Assembly (NCBI GenBank): GCA_947632335.1
Contig: CANROX010000013.1
Location: forward strand, 1-37,462
Reading direction: 5' to 3'
Length of the DNA: 37,462 bases
From: an uncultured Clostridia bacterium
Lineage (GTDB): Bacteria; Bacillota; Clostridia; Oscillospirales; Acutalibacteraceae
Shown here: one piece after another, positions 1 to 7,999 of the stretch
Position numbering within the stretch: the stretch's first letter is position 1
How the letters are laid out: each line of letters starts with the position of its first letter
Notes under the pieces: generated by a model
Databases searched by the model: none
Told to the model about the DNA's origin: nothing
The model's input: the letters and a program-made list of their open reading frames with translations, nothing else
Program-made: the position numbers and the translations under genes

Positions 1-42
1 AATGTGATGAAAAAATGGTGTTTTAAAACTGCAAAATTCTTC

Positions 43-76
43 TAATAAAATCAGGGCAGTTCAAAAGAACTGCCCT
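43..76 (-). terminator. Terminator of the glg operon
   Basis: A perfect 10-bp stem (AGGGCAGTTC at 53-62 and GAACTGCCCT at 67-76) with an AAAA loop lies just downstream of the glgA stop codon. On the minus strand it is followed by GATTTTATTA, a modest U-rich tail. It probably ends the glgC-glgD-glgA transcript. Confidence 0.8.
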
Positions 77-93
77 TAATCATACTATAAAAC

Positions 94-1521
94 TTATGCC
101 CAGTTGAGAGTGTCATTATACACATTGATATAGTCGTTTGCACTTCTGTCCCAAGAGTTATCACTCATCATTGCACGCCACATAAGCTGGTGCCAGCCCC
201 AGTCATCGTTAATACCTGCAAGGGCTCGTTTAACAGCATTACACATATCTGCAATATCATAATTTTTAAATGTGAAGCCGTTGCCATAGTTGTCAGCCGA
301 GTCAAATACTGAGTCTTTAAGACCTCCAACCTCACGAACAACAGGAATTGTTCCGTAACGCAGGGCAATCATCTGTGAAAGACCACAGGGCTCCTGCTTT
401 GATGGCATCAGGAAGATGTCAGCCCCTGAATAAATCTTTCTTGCAAGCTCCGGAACAAAACCGTGACAGAACGATACTCTGCCGGGGTAATCCCAGGCAA
501 GCTCGTTAAAGAAGTTCTCATATTCCTGGTCGCCGGAACCGAGAATGACAAACTGCATTTTCTGAGTGTTGAGCAAGTCACGAATACCACCACGCACCAG
601 GTCAAGACCCTTGTGGCTTACAAGTCTTGTAATCATAGCGACAATAGGTGTATCCCAACTCTGCTGTAAATTAAGTCTTTCCTGAAGTTTCTGCTTACAG
701 ATGCCCTTGCCTGACATATCATCTTTTGTGTAGTTAGCATAAATCTGATAGTCAGTTGCAGGGTCATAGGACGGACAGTCAATACCGTTAAGAATACCAC
801 AGAGTTTCCAGTGGTTTCTCTGAAGTGAACATTCAAGACCATATGCAAACCAAGGGTCTTTAATTTCAGCGGCATATGACGGAGAAACTGTCGTAACCCT
901 TGTAGAACACTCAATAGCGCCCTTCATCATGTTCAGCTTGCCGTCCATCTCAATCATCTTTGTTTCTGTGGGAGGTATACCTACACATTCTGTGTTAACC
1001 TCCCAGCCATACTTACCCTGATACTGTATGTTATGAATTGTAAACACACTCTTAATATTGTAATACCAAGGATTGTGGCTGTAGAACATATAGTAATAAA
1101 CAGGAACAAGGGCTGTCTGCCAGTCATTACAGTGAATGATGTCCGGATGAAAATCGATGTATGGAAGCATTTCCATAATTGCCCTTGAGAAGAAAGAAAA
1201 CCTTTCGGCATCATCGTAGTAGCCGTATAGTGAATCTCTGTTAAAGTAATATTCGTTGTCAAGGAAATAGTAAGTACAACCATTCCACTGCGCCCAGAAA
1301 AGACCACAGTACTGACTTCTCCAGCCAACCGGCACCCAGAAATTAGTAATGTACTGAAGCTGATTTCTCAGTTCGTTAGGTATAGAGCCATAGAGAGGCA
1401 CTACAATCCTACAGTCCTGACCTTTTCTGCAAAGTGTGTGTGGTAGGGAGCCTGCTACATCAGCAAGACCGCCGCTGCCACAGAAAGGATTTGCCTCACT
1501 GGCGCAATATAAAATTCTCAT
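94..1521 (-). CDS. glgA: Glycogen synthase GlgA (ADP-glucose glucosyltransferase, GT5)
   Basis: Transfers glucose from ADP-glucose to the non-reducing end of an alpha-1,4-glucan in the cytoplasm. The 475-residue length and GT-B layout fit the bacterial GT5 family: the N-terminal domain opens MRILYCASEANPF, and the C-terminal domain carries the conserved SKQEPCGLSQMIALRYG acceptor/nucleotide segment. ATG is preceded by AGGAGGT at 7-nt spacing. It is the last gene of glgC-glgD-glgA, 29 bp after glgD, so ADP-glucose synthesis and use are made together. One oddity is that the family motif K-T-G-G-L appears here as G-S-G-G-L (residues 15-19), so the substrate-binding lysine is a glycine. The rest of the protein is intact and I still call it a glycogen synthase. 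Confidence 0.95.
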   Translation of the reverse strand: MRILYCASEANPFCGSGGLADVAGSLPHTLCRKGQDCRIVVPLYGSIPNELRNQLQYITNFWVPVGWRSQYCGLFWAQWNGCTYYFLDNEYYFNRDSLYGYYDDAERFSFFSRAIMEMLPYIDFHPDIIHCNDWQTALVPVYYYMFYSHNPWYYNIKSVFTIHNIQYQGKYGWEVNTECVGIPPTETKMIEMDGKLNMMKGAIECSTRVTTVSPSYAAEIKDPWFAYGLECSLQRNHWKLCGILNGIDCPSYDPATDYQIYANYTKDDMSGKGICKQKLQERLNLQQSWDTPIVAMITRLVSHKGLDLVRGGIRDLLNTQKMQFVILGSGDQEYENFFNELAWDYPGRVSFCHGFVPELARKIYSGADIFLMPSKQEPCGLSQMIALRYGTIPVVREVGGLKDSVFDSADNYGNGFTFKNYDIADMCNAVKRALAGINDDWGWHQLMWRAMMSDNSWDRSANDYINVYNDTLNWA

Positions 1522-1550
1522 GTCAATTACCTCCTATAGGGAATTTAAAA

Positions 1551-2666
1551 TTAAGAAATTACTGAACCCTTTTCAATGTAAACAGGGTAGTTCGGAGCAC
1601 CCATTAACTGCTGGTCAGCAGCAATGTTGCAGTCCTTGTCAATAATTACATTACTGATTGTTGCGTTGTCACCGATAACAGAGTCCTGCATAATAATGCA
1701 GTTCTTAACCTTAGTGTTCTGTCCAATATAAACGCCTTTGGATATAATAGAGTTTTCAACCTCACCATTGATAATACAGCCCTGTGCAATAAGACTGCCC
1801 TTGACGGAACAATCAAAGCCATAGCTGGAAGGTCTGTCATCACGAACCTTAGTATATATAGGTCTTTCGGGATTGAACAGGTCCGCCCTGATGTCCTTAT
1901 CCATTAAGTCCATACTTACCGAGTAATAATCCTGCATTGTGCAGATTATCTTTAGATAAGCCTTATGCTCATATGCACAGACCTTATATTTTTCAAGGTC
2001 AAAGTCAAGAAAAAGCCTTCTGTAATTAATATTGTTAGTACTTACGCACTCTCTCACAATGGACATAAGCAGGTCCTTTTTAATAAGCATAGAGCCGGTT
2101 GCAAGATTACATTCCCCCATAACAGGAGGGTCAATTTGAATTTTTCTAACCCTTGAATCCTCGTCAATATCTATAACCATAGGATGATTTTTATTGTTCT
2201 GAACATCCATATTTTTATAACATACTGTTACATCAGCACCGGTTTTTTTGTGATGTGCGTACATTTTCTGATAGTCAATATTGGAAACAGCAGTTGTATG
2301 ACAAATCAGTACATCTTCCTCACTTCCGTGTTCAATATAGCCGTGGAGATTAGCCAGCGTTTCAATGGCATTGTCAAAGTTCTTGCCGGAAAAAGGAGGA
2401 AGAATAGTAACCCCGCTTTTTCTCTTTGATAAATCCCAAGCATGACCGTTGCCAACATGGTCCATAAGACTAAAGTAATGTGTAGAGGCTATAATGCCAA
2501 CGTTATTGATACCTGCATTACTCATATTAGAAAGGGGAAAGTCTATTAGCCTGTACTTACCGCCAAAGGGTACGCTGGCCATTGTCCTCTTGTTGGTAAG
2601 CTGGCTCAGGGTCGATTCATTTGTGTTGGCAAAAATCAGGCCTAAAACATTGTTGCTCCTGCTCAT
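1551..2666 (-). CDS. glgD: GlgD subunit of glucose-1-phosphate adenylyltransferase
   Basis: Partner subunit of ADP-glucose pyrophosphorylase. In Firmicutes GlgD is a GlgC-like protein that is weakly active or inactive alone and modulates GlgC in a GlgC/GlgD complex. The 371-residue protein keeps the nucleotidyltransferase landmark [15 protein letters not shown] near the N terminus and ends in a left-handed beta-helix (repeats around [19 protein letters not shown]). The classic AGGxGxRL nucleotide loop of GlgC is replaced by a degenerate segment ([15 protein letters not shown]), which is why I call GlgD and not a second GlgC. Its ATG overlaps the glgC TGA in an ATGA arrangement (2663-2666), so translation is probably coupled and the two subunits made in balance. 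Confidence 0.93.
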   Translation of the reverse strand: MSRSNNVLGLIFANTNESTLSQLTNKRTMASVPFGGKYRLIDFPLSNMSNAGINNVGIIASTHYFSLMDHVGNGHAWDLSKRKSGVTILPPFSGKNFDNAIETLANLHGYIEHGSEEDVLICHTTAVSNIDYQKMYAHHKKTGADVTVCYKNMDVQNNKNHPMVIDIDEDSRVRKIQIDPPVMGECNLATGSMLIKKDLLMSIVRECVSTNNINYRRLFLDFDLEKYKVCAYEHKAYLKIICTMQDYYSVSMDLMDKDIRADLFNPERPIYTKVRDDRPSSYGFDCSVKGSLIAQGCIINGEVENSIISKGVYIGQNTKVKNCIIMQDSVIGDNATISNVIIDKDCNIAADQQLMGAPNYPVYIEKGSVIS

Positions 2667-3868
2667 GACTGCACCTCCATATCTTCACCAATCATAGAGT
2701 TAGGCGGCACTACCACATTATCTCCAATGTGTAGCTCATCACCAATTACTGTAACGCCCCAACTGTCCTTGTCCTCATAATCTTCGGGATTACCTCCGAT
2801 TTTTGTGTCTTTGCCGATAACTGTGTTTTCCGAAACTATGGAATACCTAATATCCGCACCGGCCTTCACAACAGTGTTAGGCATAATAATTGAGTAGTCC
2901 ACCCTTGCACCCTTTTCAATGGTAACGCCTGCAAAGAGAATGGAGTTTTCCACATCTCCCTCAACAACGCATCCGTCAGAAACCAGGGAGTTCTGCACCT
3001 TTGCGTTGTCAGAAACATAGTGAGGGGGCATCATTGGATTTTTAGAGTAAATGCCCCGCAAATCCAATTTAAGATTTGGGTCAAGCAAATCCATATTTGC
3101 GTCCCACAGCGAGTCCACCGTTCCCACATCTTTCCAGTATCCCTCAAATGGAAAGGCAAACATTCTCTCCCCTGCGTTAAGCATTGCAGGAAGTACATCT
3201 TTACCAAAGTCATTGTGACTGTCTTTATTTTCAGCGTCCTCAATAAGATATTTTTTAAGCTGTTTCCAGCTAAATACATAAATACCCATGGATGCGTTTG
3301 TGCTTTTGGGGTGTTCCGGCTTTTCATCAAATTCGTAAATAGAGCCGTCCTCGTTTGTGTTCAGAATACCAAAGCGTGAGGCCTCGGAAAGAGGCACATC
3401 AATAACTGCAATAGTACAGGCTGCGTCATGCTCCTTGTGGAACTTAATCATGTCCGCATAATCCATCTGATAAATATGGTCCCCCGACAGGATAACCACA
3501 TATTCCGGATTATATCTTTCAATGTAACTTATATTCTGGTAAATAGCATTAGCCGTACCGGAATACCACTCAGAACCTTTTTTTGATTCATAAGGGCTCA
3601 AACAGGTTACGCCTGAATGCATACCATCCAACTCCCAAGGCTCACCGTTGCCAATATACTCGTTAAGTACAAGGGGTTGATATTGAGTAAGAACACCAAC
3701 AGCCTCTATACCGGAGTTGGTACAGTTGGAAAGCGGAAAATCTATAATCCTGTATTTACCGCCGAATGGCACTGCAGGCTTAGCAATTTTCTTTGTCAAA
3801 ACTCCAAGACGGGAGCCTTGTCCACCTGCAAGGAGCATTGCCACTACTTCCTTTTTAGGTAACATCAT
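2663..3868 (-). CDS. glgC: Glucose-1-phosphate adenylyltransferase catalytic subunit GlgC
   Basis: Makes ADP-glucose from glucose-1-phosphate and ATP, the committed step of glycogen synthesis. It has the intact nucleotide loop ([12 protein letters not shown]), [15 protein letters not shown], the GDHIYQMDY substrate segment, and a C-terminal left-handed beta-helix. The open frame extends upstream to 3946, but GGAGG lies only 4 nt before an ATG at 3868 and 7 nt before a second ATG at 3865. I therefore place the start at 3868 or 3865 (401 or 400 residues); the extra 26 upstream residues lack family similarity. It is first in the operon and overlaps glgD by 4 bp. No branching enzyme or glycogen phosphorylase is present in the window. 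Confidence 0.95.
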   Translation of the reverse strand: MMLPKKEVVAMLLAGGQGSRLGVLTKKIAKPAVPFGGKYRIIDFPLSNCTNSGIEAVGVLTQYQPLVLNEYIGNGEPWELDGMHSGVTCLSPYESKKGSEWYSGTANAIYQNISYIERYNPEYVVILSGDHIYQMDYADMIKFHKEHDAACTIAVIDVPLSEASRFGILNTNEDGSIYEFDEKPEHPKSTNASMGIYVFSWKQLKKYLIEDAENKDSHNDFGKDVLPAMLNAGERMFAFPFEGYWKDVGTVDSLWDANMDLLDPNLKLDLRGIYSKNPMMPPHYVSDNAKVQNSLVSDGCVVEGDVENSILFAGVTIEKGARVDYSIIMPNTVVKAGADIRYSIVSENTVIGKDTKIGGNPEDYEDKDSWGVTVIGDELHIGDNVVVPPNSMIGEDMEVQS

Positions 3869-4016
3869 AATTCCTCCAATATGCTTTATTTTAAAACGGA
3901 AATCTGCCGTCAAACTTCTGTTATAATAGCATTTATTCAGTGTCATTTTATGGCGAATTGACTTTCTCGTAGCAAAGCAGGAGCAAATCCGCTATGACAC
4001 AATATTTTCCACTACC

Positions 4017-4045
4017 ATTATATAACAAAGCTTTTTCTATTACAA
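4017..4045 (-). promoter_or_regulatory. Promoter of glgCDA
   Basis: Reading the minus strand, TTGTAA (4040-4045) and TATAAT (4017-4022) are separated by exactly 17 bp. Transcription would start near 4010, giving a leader of about 140 nt before glgC. The 3869-4214 gap otherwise holds no credible gene. Within the leader, GTGTCAT and ATGACAC (3940-3946 and 3994-4000 on the plus strand) could close a stem. Confidence 0.6.
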
Positions 4046-4214
4046 TAGATTTTATACATAACAAATAATCATTTTTTTGTGCATAATAACAAAATGCAAA
4101 CATTATAAAATATCTATTTTTGTCAAAGCAATCAAAATAAATTAATAAATTATGACCAAACTCCCTTAAACTCGCATTTAATCGGCATAAAAAGGACGAC
4201 CCTTAAAAAATACT

Positions 4215-5273
4215 TTAGTATTTCTCGCCTGAAAAGAAACCCGCTCTGTCTCCTCTGTCAGTAACAGCCTCGTAACCTATTTTTGCTATGGATTTTTTCA
4301 GTTCCCCGATACCCTCTATAGACTCCCTTCCACTGTAAATTTTGTTGTCATAAAGGGTGTATCTCTCTCTTGCATAAACAGGTGAAATATTAGGCATAAC
4401 TACATTAGCACCATACAGTATTCCCTTTTCCCTGCCGCTTTGTTCCAAGGTACCCAAGGCAGTTGTAGCAGGAATTAAAACATCTCTAAACATAAGCCTT
4501 AAAACCGAGATAAGCCTAAGAGTAAGCCTTACAGAGCCTTTTTTCTTGTCTCCAAAGGGTGTGTCCCTGTGGGGAATAAAAGGGCCTATCCCAATCATAT
4601 CCGGACGCAGTTCCTGCATAAAATGCAAATCCTCAATAATATTATCCATAGTCTGATAGGGCGAGCCAACCATAATTCCACACCCCACCTGGTACCCAAT
4701 GTTTTTAAGATTATATAAGCATTTTTTCCGATTTTCACTATTCATATTTTTAGGGTGGAGCCTGCCGTAGTGGTCTGCATTTGCAGTTTCGTGACGGAGC
4801 AAATATCTGTCTGCACCGGCGTCAAAATATGCCTTGTAGCTTTCATAGTTTTTTTCGCCAATGGAAAGGGTAACGGCACAATCTTCAAATTTCTCTTTTA
4901 TAGCAGAAACTATACTGCAAATCATATCGTCGCTATAGTGGTTGTCCTCACCACCCTGCAAAACAAAGGTTCTGAACCCAAGGTCATAACCGTTTTTGCA
5001 ACAGGAAAGTATTTCCCTTTTGCTTAGCCTGTATCTTTCAGCGTGAAGATTATCCCTGCGTATTCCACAGTAGTAACAGTTGTTTCTGCAGTAGTTTGTA
5101 AACTCAATAAGCCCCCGTAGAAAAACCTTTTTACCATAGTATTTCCCGGCAGTTTCTGAACCATACCTCATTAAAAGCTGATCTACTGAACCGTCATCAC
5201 TTTCGAGAATATACTTTATTTCATCATCGCTTGTTTTTTCGCCCTTGTATAAATTTTTTATAATATTAATCAT
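4215..5273 (-). CDS. hydE: [FeFe]-hydrogenase H-cluster radical SAM maturase HydE
   Basis: A radical SAM enzyme of the HydE/BioB group that works with HydG and HydF to build the diiron subcluster of [FeFe]-hydrogenase. The 4Fe-4S/SAM motif CxxxCxxC is present as CRNNCYYC (residues 62-69), followed by GIRRDN, the LQGGED segment and GPFIPHRDTPF, all typical of HydE. The frame is open back to 5330, but the ATG at 5273 has GAGG eight nt upstream and starts where the family does (about 352 residues). It is monocistronic and divergent from a DtxR-type regulator. Neither hydG nor hydF is in the window. A biotin-synthase-like relative is the main alternative, but the motifs favour HydE. Confidence 0.9.
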   Translation of the reverse strand: MINIIKNLYKGEKTSDDEIKYILESDDGSVDQLLMRYGSETAGKYYGKKVFLRGLIEFTNYCRNNCYYCGIRRDNLHAERYRLSKREILSCCKNGYDLGFRTFVLQGGEDNHYSDDMICSIVSAIKEKFEDCAVTLSIGEKNYESYKAYFDAGADRYLLRHETANADHYGRLHPKNMNSENRKKCLYNLKNIGYQVGCGIMVGSPYQTMDNIIEDLHFMQELRPDMIGIGPFIPHRDTPFGDKKKGSVRLTLRLISVLRLMFRDVLIPATTALGTLEQSGREKGILYGANVVMPNISPVYARERYTLYDNKIYSGRESIEGIGELKKSIAKIGYEAVTDRGDRAGFFSGEKY

Positions 5274-5301
5274 TATGTCAACCTCGTAAAATACTACCCT
5301 A

Positions 5302-5330
5302 ATAATACATTGTAATAAAGTAGAAAGCAA
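5302..5330 (-). promoter_or_regulatory. Possible hydE promoter
   Basis: On the minus strand, TTGCTT (5325-5330) and TATTAT (5302-5307) are 17 bp apart, about 30 bp upstream of the hydE start. The -35 is a poor match to consensus, so this is tentative. Confidence 0.35.
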
Positions 5331-5358
5331 GAAATAAAAAAGCGTAGACCTTTTAAAA

Positions 5359-5380
5359 TTAGTTAGTTTTAACCAACTAA
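5359..5380. promoter_or_regulatory. Palindrome resembling a DtxR-family operator
   Basis: A 22-bp imperfect palindrome with left arm TTAGTTAGTTT and right arm TAACCAACTAA; 9 of 11 positions pair. The TTAG...CTAA ends and TTA/TAA core resemble DtxR/IdeR boxes (family consensus TTAGGTTAGCCTAACCTAA). It sits 86 bp upstream of hydE and 148 bp upstream of the divergent DtxR-type regulator gene, which makes it a candidate target of that regulator. The match is by eye only. Confidence 0.5.
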
Positions 5381-5470
5381 AATATATATTACAGCAAATC
5401 CACCTTAAATCGACTATTTATTTTTCCATTTGTTGTGTTATCATGTGCTAACTATTAATACATTTTAAAT

Positions 5471-5499
5471 TTGCATATTTAATTAATATGTGTTAGAAT
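5471..5499 (+). promoter_or_regulatory. Promoter of the DtxR-type regulator
   Basis: TTGCAT (5471-5476) and TAGAAT (5494-5499) are separated by 17 bp, about 30 bp before the start codon. The -10 overlaps a second, weaker TTAG...CTAA element at 5493-5511. Confidence 0.6.
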
Positions 5500-5511
5500 A
5501 TAGTAGACTAA
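5493..5511. promoter_or_regulatory. Weak DtxR-box-like element over the regulator's own -10
   Basis: A 19-bp sequence begins TTAG, ends CTAA and has TA/TA symmetrically inside; 12 of 19 positions match the classical DtxR box. It covers the -10 region of the regulator promoter, which would suit autorepression. The core is poorly conserved, so this is a suggestion only. Confidence 0.3.
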
Positions 5512-5527
5512 AGTTAAGGAGTTCACT

Positions 5528-5896
5528 ATGCAGTTAAAAGAATCAGGCGAAATGTATCTTGAAACTATATATGTTCTAAGCAAAAGGAACCCATTTGTGC
5601 GTTCAATAGATGTTTGTGAAGAAATGGGATATTCTAAGCCAAGCGTAAGCCGTGCAATGGGACTTCTTCGTGACGGAGGCTATGTTACCACGGATAACCT
5701 TGGTCATCTCCACCTTACCGAACTGGGTATGGAAGTTGCAGAAAAGACCTATGAGCGCCATACAGTGCTTTCAAAATTTTTTGTAGACATCGGCGTAGAC
5801 AGAGATGTAGCTACAGCGGACGCCTGCAAAATTGAACATGTCATAAGCGACGAAACATTTTATGCAATTAAAAGATATGCAAAGCTGAATAAATAG
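5528..5896 (+). CDS. DtxR/IdeR-type metal-dependent transcriptional regulator (two-domain, short)
   Basis: A 122-residue repressor-type protein. Residues 1-65 form the winged helix (KPSVSRAMGLLRDGGYV is the recognition region) and residues 66-118 the metal-binding dimerisation domain. The primary-site ligands of DtxR/IdeR (Met10, Cys102, Glu105, His106) appear to match Met9, Cys100, Glu103 and His104. This is the iron-type set, unlike the Asp-containing set of MntR. In my alignment the ancillary site is only partly kept: His78 is present, but the Glu83 and His98 positions are Ser82 and Thr96. There is no C-terminal SH3-like domain. AAGGAG sits 6 nt before the ATG. It is divergent from hydE with DtxR-box-like palindromes between. 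Iron sensing is an inference from the ligands. Confidence 0.85.
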   Translation: MQLKESGEMYLETIYVLSKRNPFVRSIDVCEEMGYSKPSVSRAMGLLRDGGYVTTDNLGHLHLTELGMEVAEKTYERHTVLSKFFVDIGVDRDVATADACKIEHVISDETFYAIKRYAKLNK

Positions 5897-5918
5897 TTTG
5901 TTATGTAAAGAAAATAAT

Positions 5919-5959
5919 GCACCCCGCCGTTAAACACTTAGTGTCTAACAGCGGGGTGC
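5919..5959. terminator. Bidirectional terminator between convergent genes
   Basis: A 19-bp stem with two imperfect positions (GCACCCCGCCG... at 5919-5937, ...CAGCGGGGTGC at 5941-5959) and a 3-nt loop lies between the convergent dtxR-type gene and glnK. Both flanks are A/T-rich, so it can serve both strands. Confidence 0.8.
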
Positions 5960-5974
5960 TATTTCTATTCTCTA

Positions 5975-6358
5975 TTAATCCTCTTCATCCTTAAGAGTCT
6001 GAATTGCCTCATAGCCCGTATCTCCCGTACGGATTTTCACAGCCTGCCTAATGTTGTATGAGAATATCTTGCCGTCGCCGTGGTGTCCCGTAAACGCCAC
6101 TTTCTTAATAACATCAATGGTTTTTTGTTCCCATTCCTCTGAGGAAACAACTACCTCAAACTTAATTTTCGGAACAACCTGTGCCTCAAACTCCTGTCCT
6201 CTAACATAGTGTCGGGCACCGCGCTGTGCACCGCAGCCAACAACCTGATAGGCTGTAAGCCCGTTGACCCCTATTTCAGAAAGGGCATTTTTTACATCAA
6301 CAAAGGCCTCATCTCTTACAACAGCCTCTACCTTAATCAGAGTTACTTCTTCTGCCAT
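5975..6358 (-). CDS. glnK: PII-family nitrogen regulatory protein GlnK/GlnB
   Basis: A trimeric PII signal protein that senses 2-oxoglutarate and ATP/ADP and, when paired with amt, usually plugs the ammonium channel. At 127 residues it has the T-loop (residues 41-64), the B-loop as TGHHGDGKIF and the C-loop as IRTGD. The T-loop tyrosine that is uridylylated in enteric PII (Tyr51) falls on Phe57 here, so this modification is unlikely; the neighbouring YVRGQEF segment also differs from the classical LYRGAEY. The gene starts 14 bp after the amt stop, so the two form one operon. The name glnK follows from this linkage; glnB is equally used for such genes. Confidence 0.93.
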   Translation of the reverse strand: MAEEVTLIKVEAVVRDEAFVDVKNALSEIGVNGLTAYQVVGCGAQRGARHYVRGQEFEAQVVPKIKFEVVVSSEEWEQKTIDVIKKVAFTGHHGDGKIFSYNIRQAVKIRTGDTGYEAIQTLKDEED

Positions 6359-6372
6359 AATAATACCTCCTG

Positions 6373-7620
6373 TTATTCAAGACCGTTAAACGACGGGTAT
6401 GCAATTTCACCGTGCTGTGTTGTATCAAGTCCCAGCATTTCATCCTTTGCGCTAACCCTGATTTTGCCTGTGAGAAGTCTTGTAATAGCATAACAGATTA
6501 ATGTGCCTGCAACAGCAATCACCAGTGTAATAGCAATACCCTCAACCTGTGCAAAGAACTGTTCAAACTTGCCATACATAATACCGTCCCACGCATCGGA
6601 GTTAATTGCAGAACTGGAGAATACACCTGTGAGAAGGCCTCCCCAAATACCGCCTGTACCGTGACAGCTAAATGCGTCAAGTGCGTCGTCAAACCCAAAC
6701 TTTTTCTTGCCAAAGGAAATCATAAGGAAACATACAGGGCTGGTTGTAAGACCAATAATAACAGCTGCCCATACAGGCACAAATCCGGCTCCCGGTGTAA
6801 TTCCCACAAGTCCTGCTACCATACCGGTACAAGCACCGATAAGGGTAGGCTTTTTGCTCATAAATATATCACAAAGCATCCATGAAAGCATTGCTGCCGC
6901 AGCAGAAACGGCTGTTGTAATAAATGCGTGAACAGCAATTCCGTTTGCCTCCAAGGCAGAACCTGCATTAAAACCAAACCAGCCAAACATAAGCAGTGAG
7001 GCGCCTAATACAACTGTTGGAATATTATGATTTCTGTAAGCTGCCCTGTTGTAATCGTTTCTTTTACCAAGAATAATACAAAGAACAAGTGCAGAAACAC
7101 CGGAACTAATATGTACTACATCACCGCCGGCAAAATCCAGAGCGTGTATTCCGTCTAAACCGAGCAAACCATTTTGTCCCCATACCATATGAGCAAGCGG
7201 ATAGTAAACAATAATAGACCAAACAATAATAAATACAAATAATGACTTAAACTTCATTCTTCCTGCTACCGAACCTGTAATAAGGGCAGGGGTAATAACT
7301 GCAAACATCATCTGAAAACAGCTAAACAGCATATTGGGAATGGAAGCGCCCTCAGTATATCCCTCTGTCAGAGAAACCCCCTCCAGTCCAAGCCATCTAA
7401 AGTCACCGATAAATCCGTTATCGGTAGGGGCAAAAGAAAGGGAATAACCAAACAGTACCCACATTACAATTCCTGTACCGATAATAAATATTGATGTCAT
7501 AATGGTGTTGACTGTGTTCTTTTTGCGTACAAGACCACCATAAAACATGGAAAGGCCCGGCGTCATAAAGAAAACCAAGGCCGCACAGACCAGCATAAAT
7601 CCAATATTTCCTGGGTTCAT
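6373..7620 (-). CDS. amt: Ammonium transporter Amt
   Basis: A membrane channel/transporter of the Amt/Mep/Rh family that takes up ammonium. The 415-residue protein has about eleven hydrophobic spans. Family segments are clear: MTPGLSMFYGGLVRKKN in the first helix, FAGGDVVHISSG, FGWFGFNAGSAL, and CHGTGGIWGGLLTG. No cleavable signal peptide is obvious. The start ATG has AAAGGAGG upstream at an 11-nt gap, rather long. It is the first gene of amt-glnK and lies behind a consensus promoter and a long structured leader (7647-7798) that ends in a terminator-like hairpin, so expression is probably controlled at transcription elongation as well as by GlnK binding. Confidence 0.95.
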   Translation of the reverse strand: MNPGNIGFMLVCAALVFFMTPGLSMFYGGLVRKKNTVNTIMTSIFIIGTGIVMWVLFGYSLSFAPTDNGFIGDFRWLGLEGVSLTEGYTEGASIPNMLFSCFQMMFAVITPALITGSVAGRMKFKSLFVFIIVWSIIVYYPLAHMVWGQNGLLGLDGIHALDFAGGDVVHISSGVSALVLCIILGKRNDYNRAAYRNHNIPTVVLGASLLMFGWFGFNAGSALEANGIAVHAFITTAVSAAAAMLSWMLCDIFMSKKPTLIGACTGMVAGLVGITPGAGFVPVWAAVIIGLTTSPVCFLMISFGKKKFGFDDALDAFSCHGTGGIWGGLLTGVFSSSAINSDAWDGIMYGKFEQFFAQVEGIAITLVIAVAGTLICYAITRLLTGKIRVSAKDEMLGLDTTQHGEIAYPSFNGLE

Positions 7621-7646
7621 ATATACCTAATCCTCCTTTGGGCAAT

Positions 7647-7729
7647 AAAAAAATTCACCTACGCTAATTTTATGGTGTTTTGCAGGATTTAATTACAAAT
7701 CGTGCAAATCTCCAAAAATTAAAGGTGAA
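7647..7729 (-). promoter_or_regulatory. Terminator-like hairpin in the amt leader (candidate attenuator)
   Basis: Read on the minus strand, TTCACCT (7723-7729) pairs with AGGTGAA (7654-7660) and closes a long nested hairpin. AATTTTTGG pairs with CCATAAAATT (one bulge), and innermost TTTGCA-C-GATTT pairs with AAATC-C-TGCAAA around the loop GTAATT. The outer stem is followed directly by seven U residues, as in an intrinsic terminator, only about 26 nt before the amt start codon. I do not recognise a known riboswitch class. A terminator placed before a gene suggests regulated antitermination. Confidence 0.6.
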
Positions 7730-7755
7730 CCACATTGTCCAATATATATTTTTTT

Positions 7756-7790
7756 GACAGACTCCAAAGGAATAAACTTTGCTTTCTGTC
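7756..7790 (-). promoter_or_regulatory. First hairpin of the amt leader
   Basis: On the minus strand, GACAGA pairs with TCTGTC and, inside, CAAAG pairs with CTTTG, with a symmetric AAG/GAG internal loop and a 7-nt apical loop. It forms about 10 nt after the predicted transcription start and precedes the terminator-like hairpin. Two-hairpin leaders of this kind can be targets of RNA-binding antiterminators. The loop does not show the A1/G4 hexaloop of ANTAR targets. Confidence 0.5.
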
Positions 7791-7804
7791 CTCTTGCAAT
7801 TATG

Positions 7805-7833
7805 ATTATATCCCTATTATGGGGTGTTGTCAA
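7805..7833 (-). promoter_or_regulatory. Consensus sigma-A promoter of amt-glnK
   Basis: The minus strand carries perfect TTGACA (7828-7833) and TATAAT (7805-7810) boxes with a 17-bp spacer. The start would be near 7798, giving a leader of roughly 178 nt. Such a strong core promoter suggests that control lies downstream, in the leader. The rest of the 7621-7999 gap (7834-7949) is A/T-rich with no feature I can name. Confidence 0.85.
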
Positions 7834-7939
7834 TATTTTTTTGCATTTTTTTATTATTATCTATAAATTCCTATTATAAACCCCAATTTTTCATATTGTT
7901 TGTATATGCAAGTTTGTCCACCTAAACTTTCATTTTAAT

Positions 7940-7970
7940 AAATAGAAAACGCCCCGCAAAAAGCGGGGCG
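7940..7970 (-). terminator. Terminator of the pullulanase operon
   Basis: A perfect 8-bp G/C stem (CGCCCCGC at 7950-7957, GCGGGGCG at 7963-7970) with an A5 loop lies 30 bp downstream of the dockerin pullulanase. The minus-strand tail is TTTTCTATTT. Confidence 0.85.
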
Positions 7971-7999
7971 CAAAACAAATTTTATAAAGAACAGTATTT

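Noticed and set aside
3869..3946. N-terminal extension of glgC by 26 residues
   Set aside because: The ribosome site GGAGG directly precedes the internal ATG pair, and the extra residues do not resemble the family.
7654..7790. ANTAR-target or T-box identity for the amt leader
   Set aside because: The hairpin loops lack the A1/G4 hexaloop pattern, and there is no TGGNACCACG T-box sequence.
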